Positions 26,901 to 34,161 of a DNA stretch of 64,000 bases are shown here, piece by piece (positions within the stretch are counted from its first letter, which is position 1; each line of letters begins with the position of its first letter). The stretch is from NCBI RefSeq assembly GCF_016907955.1, contig NZ_JAFBCX010000018.1, positions 1-64,000 on the forward strand, in the 5' to 3' direction. The stretch comes from Lentzea nigeriaca (lineage in GTDB: Bacteria; Actinomycetota; Actinomycetes; Mycobacteriales; Pseudonocardiaceae). Under the pieces are notes generated by a model, which saw only the letters and a list, made by a program, of their open reading frames with translations, did not search any database and had not been told where the DNA came from. Both the position numbers and the translations under genes were made by a program.

Positions 26901-29398
26901 CGTTCTGGCGCGACCGGCTCGCGGACCTGCCCGCACGGCTGAGCCTGCCCGGCGAGCGGCGCGGACCGGCCCACCCGACCCACCGCGGCAACACCGTCCA
27001 CTTCGGACTCGAAACCGACCTGCGCCAGGCACTGCTGGACCTCGCGGCACGCCACAACGCGACGCCGTTCATGGTCTGGCAGGCCGCCGTCGCGGTGCTG
27101 TTGCACCGGATGGGCGCGGGCACGGACATCCCGCTCGGCACCCCGGCCGACACCCGCGGCCACGGCGAGCTCGACGACCTCGTCGGGCTCTTCCTCAACG
27201 CGGTGGTGCTGCGCACCGACGTCACCGGTGATCCAGGCTTCGCCGGGCTGCTGGCACGGGTGCGTGACGCGGACCTGGAAGCCTTCGAGCACGCCGACCT
27301 GCCGTTCGACCGGCTGGTCGAGGCGCTGAACCCGGCTCGCTCACCCGGTTCGCACCCGTTGTTCGGCGTGTACGTCGCCTACCGCGACAAGCCCGTCGCG
27401 TCACCCGCCCTGCCGGGGCTGATCGCTCGCCCGCACCCCGTGCCGGAGCTGTCCGCCAAGGCCGACCTCGCGTTCGCCCTCGACCACACGGGCCAGGCCT
27501 CGATCATCTACGCCACCGACAGGTTCGACCGGGCCACGGTGGAAGGCATCGCCGCACGCCTGCACGAGGTGCTGCGCCAGGTCGCGGCCGATCCGGACCT
27601 CCCGATCAGCGGCATCGAGGTGCTGACGGACAACGAGCGGACCACCTTGCTGACCGACTGGAACGACACGGTCTGCACGATGCCGGACGCCTGCTTCGCG
27701 GACCTGTTCGAGGAGCGGGCGAAGGTCCGCCCGGACCACTCGGCGGTCGTGTTCGGCGACACGGCCCTGACGTACCGCCGGCTCGACGAGGCCGCGAACC
27801 GGCTGGCGCACAAGTTGACAGAGCACGGTGCGGCGCCGGACCGCCTCGTCGGGATCATGCTCCCACGATCGCTGGAGATGATCGTCGCGATGGTGGCCGT
27901 CCTGAAGTCCGGCGCCGGTTACCTGCCACTGGACCCCGCCTACCCGGCACACCGCGTGGAGCTCATGAAGGCCGACGCGAAGCCGGTGTTCGTCATCGGA
28001 CCGGACGACCTCGACACCACCGGTTACCCGGACCATGCCCCCGAACGGACAGCACAACCCACCTCGTTGGCGTACGTGATCTACACGTCCGGTTCCACCG
28101 GAACGCCGAAGGGTGTGGCGGTCACGCACGCGGGAGTACCGGGACTGATCGCCACCGCGACCGAACGCTGTGGCGTGACCGAGAACAGCCGCGTGGTCCA
28201 GTTCGCCTCGATCAGCTTCGACGTCGCGTTCTGGGAGCTGTGCATGTCGCTGCTGGTCGGTGGCACGCTGGTGGTCGCGCCGAGCGAGGTCCGCCTGCCC
28301 GACCGGGTGCTGACGGACTTCCTGGCCCGCAACGAGATCACGCACCTGGCGTTGCCGCCCTCGCTGCTCGCGGTGCTGCCGGAAGGCTGCGAACTGCCCG
28401 CGAACGGCACGGTGCTGACCGGCTCGGAAACGGTGCCCGCCGAGGTCGTCGGCCGCCACGGACCGGGCCGCACGCTGTTCAACGCCTACGGCCCAACGGA
28501 AGCCACGGTGAACTCGACGTTGTGGCGTGCCACCGGCGGGCCGGTCACGACGGTGCCGATCGGCGTGCCGGACCCGGACACCACCGTGTACGTGCTGGAC
28601 GGCCTCGACCTCGTGCCACCCGGCGTGATCGGCGAGCTGTGCATCGCCGGCAGGGGCCTCGCCCGCGGGTACCTGAACAGGCCTGGCGCGACGGCGACGG
28701 CCTTCGTGCCCAACCCGTTCGGCCCGCCCGGCAGCCGGATGTACCGGACAGGCGACCTCGTGCGGTGGACGACCGAGGGCGAACTGGAGTTCTTCGGCCG
28801 CGCGGACCACCAGGTGCAGGTGCGCGGGTTCCGGGTGGAACCGGGCGAGGTGGAGGAAGCGCTCAGACGGCACCCGTCCGTGCGCGACGCCGTGGTTCTG
28901 GCGGACACCCCAGGCACTGGGCAGACCCGGCTGGTGGCCTACGTGGTCACCGACGACGTGGAACCGTTGCGGGATCACCTGCGTGAGCTGCTGCCCCCGC
29001 ACATGGTGCCGTCGCTTTTCGTGCCGATGGACCGGATTCCCCGCGCCACCAACGGAAAACTCGACCGCGTCAACCTGCCGCGACCCGGCGTGGCGGCCGC
29101 GGGCGTGCAGGAACCACCGGTCACGGACCAGGAGAGGGCGGTCGCCGCCGTGGTGTGCGAGGTGCTCGGCATCGGGGACATCGGCCTGCACGACGACTTC
29201 TTCGAGCTCGGCGGCCATTCCCTGCAGATACCGCGGATCGCCGTGGGCGTCAGGGAACGCACCGGCACGGACGTCTCGGTGAAGGACGTGTTCCTCGCGC
29301 CGACCGTGGCGGGAGTGGTGGCCGCGCTGGGACGTGGCACGCGGACCGCCCCGATCGTCGCGGTCGACCGCACGGCACGCCGGCGGGTGGCGCCATGA
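20900..29398 (+). CDS. Trimodular NRPS with a degenerate first adenylation domain: C-A*-T-C-A-T-C-A-T
   Basis: 2832 residues. Module 1: condensation (HHIVADG near 153), an A-like remnant of about 330 residues lacking the TSGSTG and YGPTE motifs, and a carrier (FFALGGHSLL, serine near 780). Module 2: condensation (HHIACDG near 955), intact adenylation (YTSGSTGRPKG near 1398, NQYGPTETTIW), carrier (FFDLGGHSML). Module 3: condensation with HHIAGDES near 1947 (glycine replaced by glutamate), intact adenylation (YTSGSTGTPKG near 2395, NAYGPTEATVN), carrier (FFELGGHSLQ near 2773). Hand-aligned specificity: module 2 D-I-L-Q-W-G-Q-I-W (closest to the glycine-type code), module 3 D-V-W-A-L-G-A-V-N (unassigned). 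No epimerisation, methylation or thioesterase domain is seen. GTG start overlaps the preceding stop. Confidence 0.92.
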   Translation: MTTTLTEAQRALLARMSAPPGEREGLFPVTAAQRGLWLHDQVHPGDNAYHMPALLRLHGELDVALLERRLQDLVDRHESLRTTFVAVDGQPLQRVVASRQHPLSVVDAASLDEALASARSLAMEPFSLRSGPLFRSVLWRLSPVDHLLLLVVHHIVADGVAVSVLFAELAGAPAASASHPVDLALREVAAGSDDGYWTASLEDWTPALLPLIAGSAGCRTSHHDAPDVAVLARETTEYTVWLAALAAAWGRLTGRTDVVIGMPFAGRGTPDTQHTVGFLVMTLPVRLRWDGATTFHELVEIAGAAIRSAVGHAAVVQRPRLFDVLLTITPDLPVDLLAGARASTVPVEARSAKFPLTVDVNSEGLTCVHDTAVLDTDIVAGVVTAMRAVIAAPSRPVEDVPLARFTPRWPGVLAPRDELTRRADRLARTIRSHCDDVTLASRPVAVFASAGPDLAMACLAVVRAGGHHLVLNPDDPADRIWTAVAEHDPCLVVTAGSASMVGFSGVPRISADSTADPGGELPVPHPSLPAAVLPPGVVVSQGDLARLAAGPPAGGFAPVGSAEAVIELWRTLLVDEETRRDQRPVRHDDGAVVIGDRPWWHDGDTAVLDSRLRPQPPGWPGELCVALDGIGFADLPRLTAERLVPGDHTRLLRTGLHAVVRTDGIELVSLERWLCAQPDITDAAVVHRDDATVAYLVGAADHEDLRARLGGHAPDAFVTLDVIPRTQDGEPDTGRLTPPPDREPPAGALEELVARCWADVLGVDQAAIARTDDFFALGGHSLLATRLAARLSRELDRDIGVAAVFGHPTVAGTARAIEQQQDRSPLQRTGSAESPLSFTQQRLWFTQQYDPDSPRFTVPLTVRLEGDLDLTALRQALAVVVERHEPLRSLVDDGILLVSENSAPELSVVDAVPEGALGILEAAARKPFDLTTEHPLRALVVRLADTEHILLLTVHHIACDGWSVGVLAGELSAAYGAIRENREPDLPELPIGYGDFARWQRELPHDDLLRHWEHRLADAPLVLDLPADKPRPAVFRGRGGTVPIGLEVSGTSAVRKVAAAHDVTPFMVLLAGLAIVLRRCAGQDDMVIGTPIAGRERPEVEHLIGCFIDVAPLRLDLTGDPSVGEVLRRVRDTCLDAYAHQGLPFERLVEHLKPERDLSRTPVFQVMLALESGPVPTPEFPGVAATPIRVDNGTAQHDLTFWLRDQPHEIGGHVEFNLDVFSECGVERLVERLGTVLERLADTADDTPVSEVDVMSDGERRWLRSLGQGVSVPIRPGTMAVAVDPLAVVADDAVELTASQVLQRANEIATSLANKGVRRGDVVGVLLPRSAHVVEALLGVWLAGAAYLPLDPAFPEQRLRAMVADSHARLVIHTTDDLTGEQHPLPEVTGDDRAYVMYTSGSTGRPKGVLVPHSAVLNLLGSMTEAWQLTPADTVVAVTTLSFDISVLELFGPLLTGSRLVVASADQATDPVLLADLITRTKATVVQATPSTWRMLLDSGAQLPAGLRAWCGGEALPADVAKALLEAGLVVGNQYGPTETTIWSTVDSVTDPDAIGLGRPIANTDVMILDDALRPVPVGVLGEVCLGGAGVAHGYHGRPGLTAERFVPSTWAAGQRMYRTGDLARFTQDGVLRFEGRRDAQVKIRGHRIEPGEVEARLAEHDGVTEAVVVARDERLVAYVVGPASAEELRAHLRESLPEYMVPSVFVELAHVPHTPNGKVDRAALPDPAATTATAHHVAPRTPQEQTLARIWADVLDVSEKDISVLDSFFDLGGHSMLATRMVTKLGHRIALREVFEHPTIAELAPRLADEAIQSPIEPSTRDELSSAQERLWFLHRLDGPNPVYNMPFALRLTGVLDVSALSAALIDLQERHDVLRTVFAERGGVPRPVVHEPADVLTVRGITEPDLNAQVVAAAAHAFDLTTAAPLRAWLFRLGEQDHVLLIVLHHIAGDESSMRPLLTDLTTAYKARASGNAPGWTPLRVQYADYAAWQRHQRDDSLPFWRDRLADLPARLSLPGERRGPAHPTHRGNTVHFGLETDLRQALLDLAARHNATPFMVWQAAVAVLLHRMGAGTDIPLGTPADTRGHGELDDLVGLFLNAVVLRTDVTGDPGFAGLLARVRDADLEAFEHADLPFDRLVEALNPARSPGSHPLFGVYVAYRDKPVASPALPGLIARPHPVPELSAKADLAFALDHTGQASIIYATDRFDRATVEGIAARLHEVLRQVAADPDLPISGIEVLTDNERTTLLTDWNDTVCTMPDACFADLFEERAKVRPDHSAVVFGDTALTYRRLDEAANRLAHKLTEHGAAPDRLVGIMLPRSLEMIVAMVAVLKSGAGYLPLDPAYPAHRVELMKADAKPVFVIGPDDLDTTGYPDHAPERTAQPTSLAYVIYTSGSTGTPKGVAVTHAGVPGLIATATERCGVTENSRVVQFASISFDVAFWELCMSLLVGGTLVVAPSEVRLPDRVLTDFLARNEITHLALPPSLLAVLPEGCELPANGTVLTGSETVPAEVVGRHGPGRTLFNAYGPTEATVNSTLWRATGGPVTTVPIGVPDPDTTVYVLDGLDLVPPGVIGELCIAGRGLARGYLNRPGATATAFVPNPFGPPGSRMYRTGDLVRWTTEGELEFFGRADHQVQVRGFRVEPGEVEEALRRHPSVRDAVVLADTPGTGQTRLVAYVVTDDVEPLRDHLRELLPPHMVPSLFVPMDRIPRATNGKLDRVNLPRPGVAAAGVQEPPVTDQERAVAAVVCEVLGIGDIGLHDDFFELGGHSLQIPRIAVGVRERTGTDVSVKDVFLAPTVAGVVAALGRGTRTAPIVAVDRTARRRVAP

Positions 29399-30984
29399 CC
29401 GAGTACACGTTCCCGTTGTCGTTCCAGCAGCACAGGTTCTGGTACCTGGAGCAGCTCAACCCCGGCGGCGCTTACCACATGCCGATCGTGCTGCGGCTGC
29501 ACGGCGAGCTGCGGGTGGACCTGCTGCACGAGGCGTTGCAGCTGGTCGTCGACCGGCACGAGGTGCTGCGCACGCGCTACCAGCCCGACGCCCAGGTGCA
29601 GGTCGTCGCCGAGGAGTGGACGGTGCCGCTGACCGTTGTCGAAGGCGACCTCGAGCAGATCAAGGCCGAGACGCTGGCGGAGCCGTTCGACCTGTGGTCG
29701 GCACCGCCGTTGCGGGTCGTGCTGGTCAAGATCGCCCCGGACGAGCACGTGCTGCTGATGGTCGTGCACCACATCGCGTGCGACGGCTGGTCGTTGGGCG
29801 TGCTGGGCCGCGAACTGTCGATCGCCTACACGGCGTTGCACGAAGGCCGCAAGCCGGAGCTGCCGGAGTTGCCCGTGCAGTACGGGGACTACGCGCTGTG
29901 GCAACGGGACCGGATGTCCGGCGACGTGCTGGCCGCCGGGCTCGCGCACTGGGCGAACGTGCTCGTCGGTGCGCCTGCCACGCTGGAACTCCCGACTGTC
30001 CGGCCGCGTCCCGCCGAGCCGACCCTGGTGGGCGACCGCGTTCAGCTGACAGTGCCCGAACCGTTGACCCGGCGGGTGGAGGAACTCGCGCAACGGCACG
30101 GCGCCAGCGTGTTCATGGTCGTGCTCGTCGCCTACGCGACCGTCCTGACCCGCTTGTCCGGTCAGGACGAGGTCGTCATCGGCACCGCGATCGCCGGACG
30201 GGAACGGCCCGAGGTCGCCGGCCTCGTCGGCTGCTTCATCGACGTCGTCCCGTTGCGGCTGTCCACGGCGAAGACCTCGGCCGAGGAACTGCTCGCCGAC
30301 GCACGCCGCGTCTGCCTGGACGCCTACGCCCACCAGGACGTGCCGTTCGAGCGGCTCGTCGACCACCTCCGCCCGCCGCGCGACCCGGCCCGCGCACCGT
30401 TGTTCCAGGTGATGTGCAACGGCCAGGACACACCGCGGCACGACGTGAGCTGGCCTGGTGTCGAGGTGACCGGAGAGCAACCGGAGCCCGGAGTGTCGAA
30501 ATACGACCTCACCCTCGACGTGCACCAGCGCCCCGGCGCTCTGCTGCTGGATCTGGAGTTCAACCGGGACGTCTTCGACACACCGCAGATGACCGACCTG
30601 CTGGACCGGATCGTCGTGGTGCTCGACTGGCTCACCGACGACACCCGGCCGCTGTTCGGTGACGAGCCACCCCGGCCGGCACCGCGGGTCGAGCGGATCA
30701 CCGCGCCGAAATCCCTGCGCCCGGCGGGCGTCGAACCGCGCGACGACCTGGAAGCGCTGGTGCTCGGCCATCTTCGCGCCGCGCTGGGCGACGAGCGGCT
30801 CGGCGTGACCGACGACTTCTTCGAGCACGGCGGATCGTCGCTCGCCGCGATGACCGCGCTCGTCCGGATCCAGCAGGACACCGGGCACCGGCTTGGCCCC
30901 GCCGACCTCTTCGGCGAGGCGACCGCGGCGGCGTTCGCGGCACGGATGCACGAGAGCGACCACGAAAGCGAGCGGAACCGATGA
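29395..30984 (+). CDS. Terminal NRPS protein C-T (condensation plus carrier, no adenylation domain)
   Basis: A 529-residue protein. The condensation domain (about 1-430; FQQHRFWYLEQLNPG, HHIACDGWS, IAGRERPEV, DVPFERLVDHL) is intact. It is followed by a linker of about 30 residues and a carrier domain (FFEHGGSSLAAM, serine present). There is no adenylation domain, so the carrier must receive its amino acid from another protein; the carrier-less A-R protein at 8625 is the obvious candidate. No thioesterase follows. It is the last peptide-elongating gene of the operon. ATGA overlap with both neighbours. Confidence 0.9.
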   Translation: MTEYTFPLSFQQHRFWYLEQLNPGGAYHMPIVLRLHGELRVDLLHEALQLVVDRHEVLRTRYQPDAQVQVVAEEWTVPLTVVEGDLEQIKAETLAEPFDLWSAPPLRVVLVKIAPDEHVLLMVVHHIACDGWSLGVLGRELSIAYTALHEGRKPELPELPVQYGDYALWQRDRMSGDVLAAGLAHWANVLVGAPATLELPTVRPRPAEPTLVGDRVQLTVPEPLTRRVEELAQRHGASVFMVVLVAYATVLTRLSGQDEVVIGTAIAGRERPEVAGLVGCFIDVVPLRLSTAKTSAEELLADARRVCLDAYAHQDVPFERLVDHLRPPRDPARAPLFQVMCNGQDTPRHDVSWPGVEVTGEQPEPGVSKYDLTLDVHQRPGALLLDLEFNRDVFDTPQMTDLLDRIVVVLDWLTDDTRPLFGDEPPRPAPRVERITAPKSLRPAGVEPRDDLEALVLGHLRAALGDERLGVTDDFFEHGGSSLAAMTALVRIQQDTGHRLGPADLFGEATAAAFAARMHESDHESERNR

Positions 30985-33569
30985 AACGTGTCTCCTTCCG
31001 GCGGCTGCTGGACGTGCTGGGCGGACTGCTGTTCGCGCTGCTCGTGCTCGTGCCGTCGGTCACCGGCCTCGGCGCGCTGCCCGCGCTGGGCACCGCGCTC
31101 AACCCCGGCACCGGCGTGTGGCGCCTGTCCGCCGACGCTCGTACCGCCCAGTCGGGCGAGATGGCGTTGCCCGGCCTGAAGAACCCGGCGACGGTGTCGT
31201 TCGAGGACAACGGTCTCGCCCACGTCAAAACGAGCGACGACCAGGACCTGTTCCGCGTGATCGGCTACCTGCACGCGCGTTTCCGGTTGGTCCAGATGGA
31301 CCTGACGCGCAGGCAGGCCAACGGCACGCTGTCCGAGGTGATCGGCGCGGCGACGCTGGACGTCGACAAGTTCCAGCGTGATCTGGGCCTGCGCAGAGCC
31401 GCCGAACGGGACTGGGTGGCGCTCAAGGACGACAACCCGGCGAAGGCGACGCTGCAGTCCTACAGCGACGGCGTCAACGCGGCGATGCACGAGCTGCGGT
31501 CGGCCAACCGGATGCCCACGCAGTTCGCCGTGCTCGGCTACGAACCGGCCGAGTGGTCCCCCGTGGACAGCCTTGCCGTGCAACGACTCGTCGGGCAGAA
31601 GATCAGCTTCGACTCGCAGGCGCCGTTGTTCTCCTACGCCGAGAAGGCGATGGGGCAGGAGGCCTTCAAGGCCTGGTTCCCGGACGTGCCGGAGAACAAG
31701 CAGCACCCGTACGACAAGGGGCCGTTCAAGAAGCTTCCGCTGACCCCGTTGCCGCAACGGTCGTTCCCGGATCCGGGCAGCGGCTCCGCGAAGGCGAGCG
31801 CGGCCGGCCAGACCAGGCCGGAGGGGCCGCTGGCGCTCGGCGCGGGCTCGGAGCTCGCACCGCTGCTGGAACGGCTGGGCGAACTGCCGAACAGCGGCAT
31901 GGGCACCATGGGTCACAGCAACAGCTGGGTCGTCTCCGGCAGCCGCACCGAGTCCGGCAAGCCGATCCTCTCGGCCGACCCGCACCTGCCGCACAGCCTG
32001 CCGTCGATCTGGTACCAGCTCGAGGGCCACAGCCCCGGCTACCACTTCAGCGGCGTCACCACACCCGGCCTGCCGGTGCCGTTGCTGGGCAAGACCGACG
32101 ACTTCAGCTGGGGCCTGACCGCCTCGCAGCGCCCGACCACGCTGTACTACCTGGAGAAGACCGAGCAGGGACGGCCGGACGAGTTCTACTCGAAGGGCTC
32201 GTGGCAGCCGATGGCGAAGCTGCACGAGAAGATCGCCGTGCGCGGTCAGTCCGATGTGGACCACACGATCAAGCTCAGCTCGCACGGCCCGGTGATGGAG
32301 GTCGAGGGCCTCACGGCGGCCGTGTGGTGGGCGGGCACGTTGCCCAACGACAACCTGAACAGCATCCTGAAGATGTTGCGCGCAAGGAACGTGCAGGAGT
32401 TCCGCGACAGCCTGAGCAACTGGGTCACCCCGGCGCTGAACTTCTCCTACGCCGACCGGCACGGCGACATCGCGATGTTCAACGCGGGTGTCGCACCCCA
32501 GGTCGACGGGCACCCGCCGACGCTGCCGCTGCCCGGTGACGGCACGGCGGAGATCACCGGCTCCATCCCGTTCGAGGCGCTGCCGTCGTCGGTCAACCCG
32601 CCGGAGGGCTACATCGTCTCGGCGAACCAGCGCGAGGTCACCGGCGACTACCCGTACCAGTACTCGACCTCGTACAACTGGGTGCTGCACGGCTGGCGCG
32701 ACGGCGAGATCGTCGACCGGATCACCTCCGCGGGCAAGCTGTCGTTCGCCGAGACGGCGGCGATGCAGAGCGACTGGCACGACAACAACGCGCGGCAGCT
32801 GGTGCCGTTGCTGCTGGACGCGCTGACCGGCGAGCAGCTGTCGGGCTCCGAGCAGCAGGTCGTGGACATGTTGCGGAGCTGGGACTTCAACGCGACTCCG
32901 GAGTCGCTCGCACCGGCCTTCTTCGACTCCTTCAAGAACCGGGTCTCGTGGGTGACGTTCGAGCCGTGGTGGAAGCACTACGGCGTCAAGCAGAACCCCG
33001 GCGAGTACCTGCTGCCCAAGGGGCCGGACGCCGGAGCGTGGGCCCAGGAGACGTTGCGCGGCACCGTGCTCGGCTGGATCCAGCACGACCCGGACAACAA
33101 GTACTTCAGCCTTCCCGACGGCACCAAGCGCACCACCACCCAGGTGCTGCGCGAGGCGTTCCACCAGTCGGTGAAGCGGACCGTCGAGAAGTTCGGCGCC
33201 GACCTGAACGGCTGGCGGTACGACAAGTACCAGCGAATCCTCTTCCCGTCGCTGCTCGGCATCTCGGCGCTGGACGTGGGCCCGATGCCGTGGGGCGGCA
33301 ACCCGCGGACGATCAACACCGCGGTCGGCACGCGGGACGACGACGCGGGCAACCCGCTGTCCAACCTGGCCACCGCCGGTCCGACGTGGCGGCTGAACGT
33401 GGACTGGGGTACCGGCGAGGCGAACTCGATCTTCCCGGCCGGGCAGAGCGAGAACCCGATGTCCCCCTGGTACGCCAACGGGGTTCCGGTGTGGATGAGG
33501 GGGCAGTTCTGGCCCGTGCTGGAAGGCGACGCGGTCAAGGGAACCGCGGAATGGAGGTTGCGGCCATGA
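30981..33569 (+). CDS. Penicillin acylase-family N-terminal nucleophile hydrolase
   Basis: An 862-residue Ntn hydrolase of the penicillin/AHL acylase family. A basic N-terminus and hydrophobic helix (about residues 10-32, LDVLGGLLFALLVLVPSV) indicate export and membrane anchoring. The nucleophile motif GHSNSWVVSG places the catalytic serine near residue 313, where autocatalytic cleavage would create the beta subunit; the SNxW pattern is conserved. Related enzymes such as PvdQ remove a fatty acyl chain from an exported peptide precursor. Together with the FAAL-started NRPS this suggests removal of the lipid in the extracytoplasmic space; alternatively it gives self-protection or processes another amide. 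ATGA overlaps on both sides. Confidence 0.88.
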   Translation: MKRVSFRRLLDVLGGLLFALLVLVPSVTGLGALPALGTALNPGTGVWRLSADARTAQSGEMALPGLKNPATVSFEDNGLAHVKTSDDQDLFRVIGYLHARFRLVQMDLTRRQANGTLSEVIGAATLDVDKFQRDLGLRRAAERDWVALKDDNPAKATLQSYSDGVNAAMHELRSANRMPTQFAVLGYEPAEWSPVDSLAVQRLVGQKISFDSQAPLFSYAEKAMGQEAFKAWFPDVPENKQHPYDKGPFKKLPLTPLPQRSFPDPGSGSAKASAAGQTRPEGPLALGAGSELAPLLERLGELPNSGMGTMGHSNSWVVSGSRTESGKPILSADPHLPHSLPSIWYQLEGHSPGYHFSGVTTPGLPVPLLGKTDDFSWGLTASQRPTTLYYLEKTEQGRPDEFYSKGSWQPMAKLHEKIAVRGQSDVDHTIKLSSHGPVMEVEGLTAAVWWAGTLPNDNLNSILKMLRARNVQEFRDSLSNWVTPALNFSYADRHGDIAMFNAGVAPQVDGHPPTLPLPGDGTAEITGSIPFEALPSSVNPPEGYIVSANQREVTGDYPYQYSTSYNWVLHGWRDGEIVDRITSAGKLSFAETAAMQSDWHDNNARQLVPLLLDALTGEQLSGSEQQVVDMLRSWDFNATPESLAPAFFDSFKNRVSWVTFEPWWKHYGVKQNPGEYLLPKGPDAGAWAQETLRGTVLGWIQHDPDNKYFSLPDGTKRTTTQVLREAFHQSVKRTVEKFGADLNGWRYDKYQRILFPSLLGISALDVGPMPWGGNPRTINTAVGTRDDDAGNPLSNLATAGPTWRLNVDWGTGEANSIFPAGQSENPMSPWYANGVPVWMRGQFWPVLEGDAVKGTAEWRLRP

Positions 33570-33970
33570 GGGTCGTGCTGATCACCGGAGTGATTGCTGT
33601 GGCGGTCGCGGCGCTGGACGCGGCGGCACTGCTGGTGGGCTGGTGGTGGGTCACGGTCCTGGTCGCCGCGGTGGCGGTGTACCGCTTCGCCGGCAAGCGG
33701 GTGCTGCTGGCCGTGCTCGCGGGCACGGTGGTCGCCTGGGGCGCGTCGATGGCGGCGCAGGCGGGTTCGCAACTGGGTGCGGTCGCCGATCTCGTGGCCG
33801 CCATGGCGTTGAACGGCCGCGGTCTCGGCTGGGTCGTGATCGTGGTGTCCCTGGTGTACGCGCTGCTGCTGGCGCTCGCCGGGAGCTGGGTCGGAGGCGC
33901 GGCACGACGACTGCGCCGCACCGAAGGCGTTGCTGAGCAGGAAGAAACCTTGGAGGCACAGCATGTCTGA
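33566..33970 (+). CDS. Small integral membrane protein
   Basis: A 134-residue protein with three to four hydrophobic segments: VVLITGVIAVAVAALDAAAL, WWVTVLVAAVAVYRFA, VLLAVLAGTVVAWGASMAAQ and GWVVIVVSLVYALLLALAG. The C-terminal tail is charged (RRLRRTEGVAEQEETLEAQ). No family is recognised. ATG overlaps the acylase stop and its end overlaps the MbtH gene by 8 bases, so it belongs to the operon and may assist export, immunity or the acylase. Confidence 0.7.
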   Translation: MRVVLITGVIAVAVAALDAAALLVGWWWVTVLVAAVAVYRFAGKRVLLAVLAGTVVAWGASMAAQAGSQLGAVADLVAAMALNGRGLGWVVIVVSLVYALLLALAGSWVGGAARRLRRTEGVAEQEETLEAQHV

Positions 33971-34160
33971 GCAGTACACGGTCGTGATCAACGACGAGGA
34001 GCAGTACTCGATCTGGCCTGCGGGCCGCGAGGTGCCGCAGGGCTGGCGCGAGGCCGGCGTGAGCGGGGACAAGCAGACCTGCCTCGCCCACATCGACGAG
34101 GTGTGGACCGACATGCGGCCGCTGAGCCTGCGCAGGCACATGGCGGAAGCGGGGCTGTGA
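33963..34160 (+). CDS. mbtH-like: MbtH-like NRPS accessory protein
   Basis: A 65-residue MbtH-like protein with all hallmarks: NDEEQYSIWPAGREVPQGW, then HIDEVWTDMRPLSLR. MbtH proteins bind adenylation domains and aid their folding and activity. Located between the small membrane protein (8-base overlap) and the MFS gene (1-base gap), within the operon with five intact amino-acid adenylation-type domains that could use it. Confidence 0.97.
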   Translation: MSEQYTVVINDEEQYSIWPAGREVPQGWREAGVSGDKQTCLAHIDEVWTDMRPLSLRRHMAEAGL

Positions 34161-34161
34161 C

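Noticed and set aside
20900..29398. Epimerisation or dual condensation/epimerisation domains
   Set aside because: No epimerisation domain lies after any carrier and the condensation N-termini lack the extended histidine motif of dual domains.
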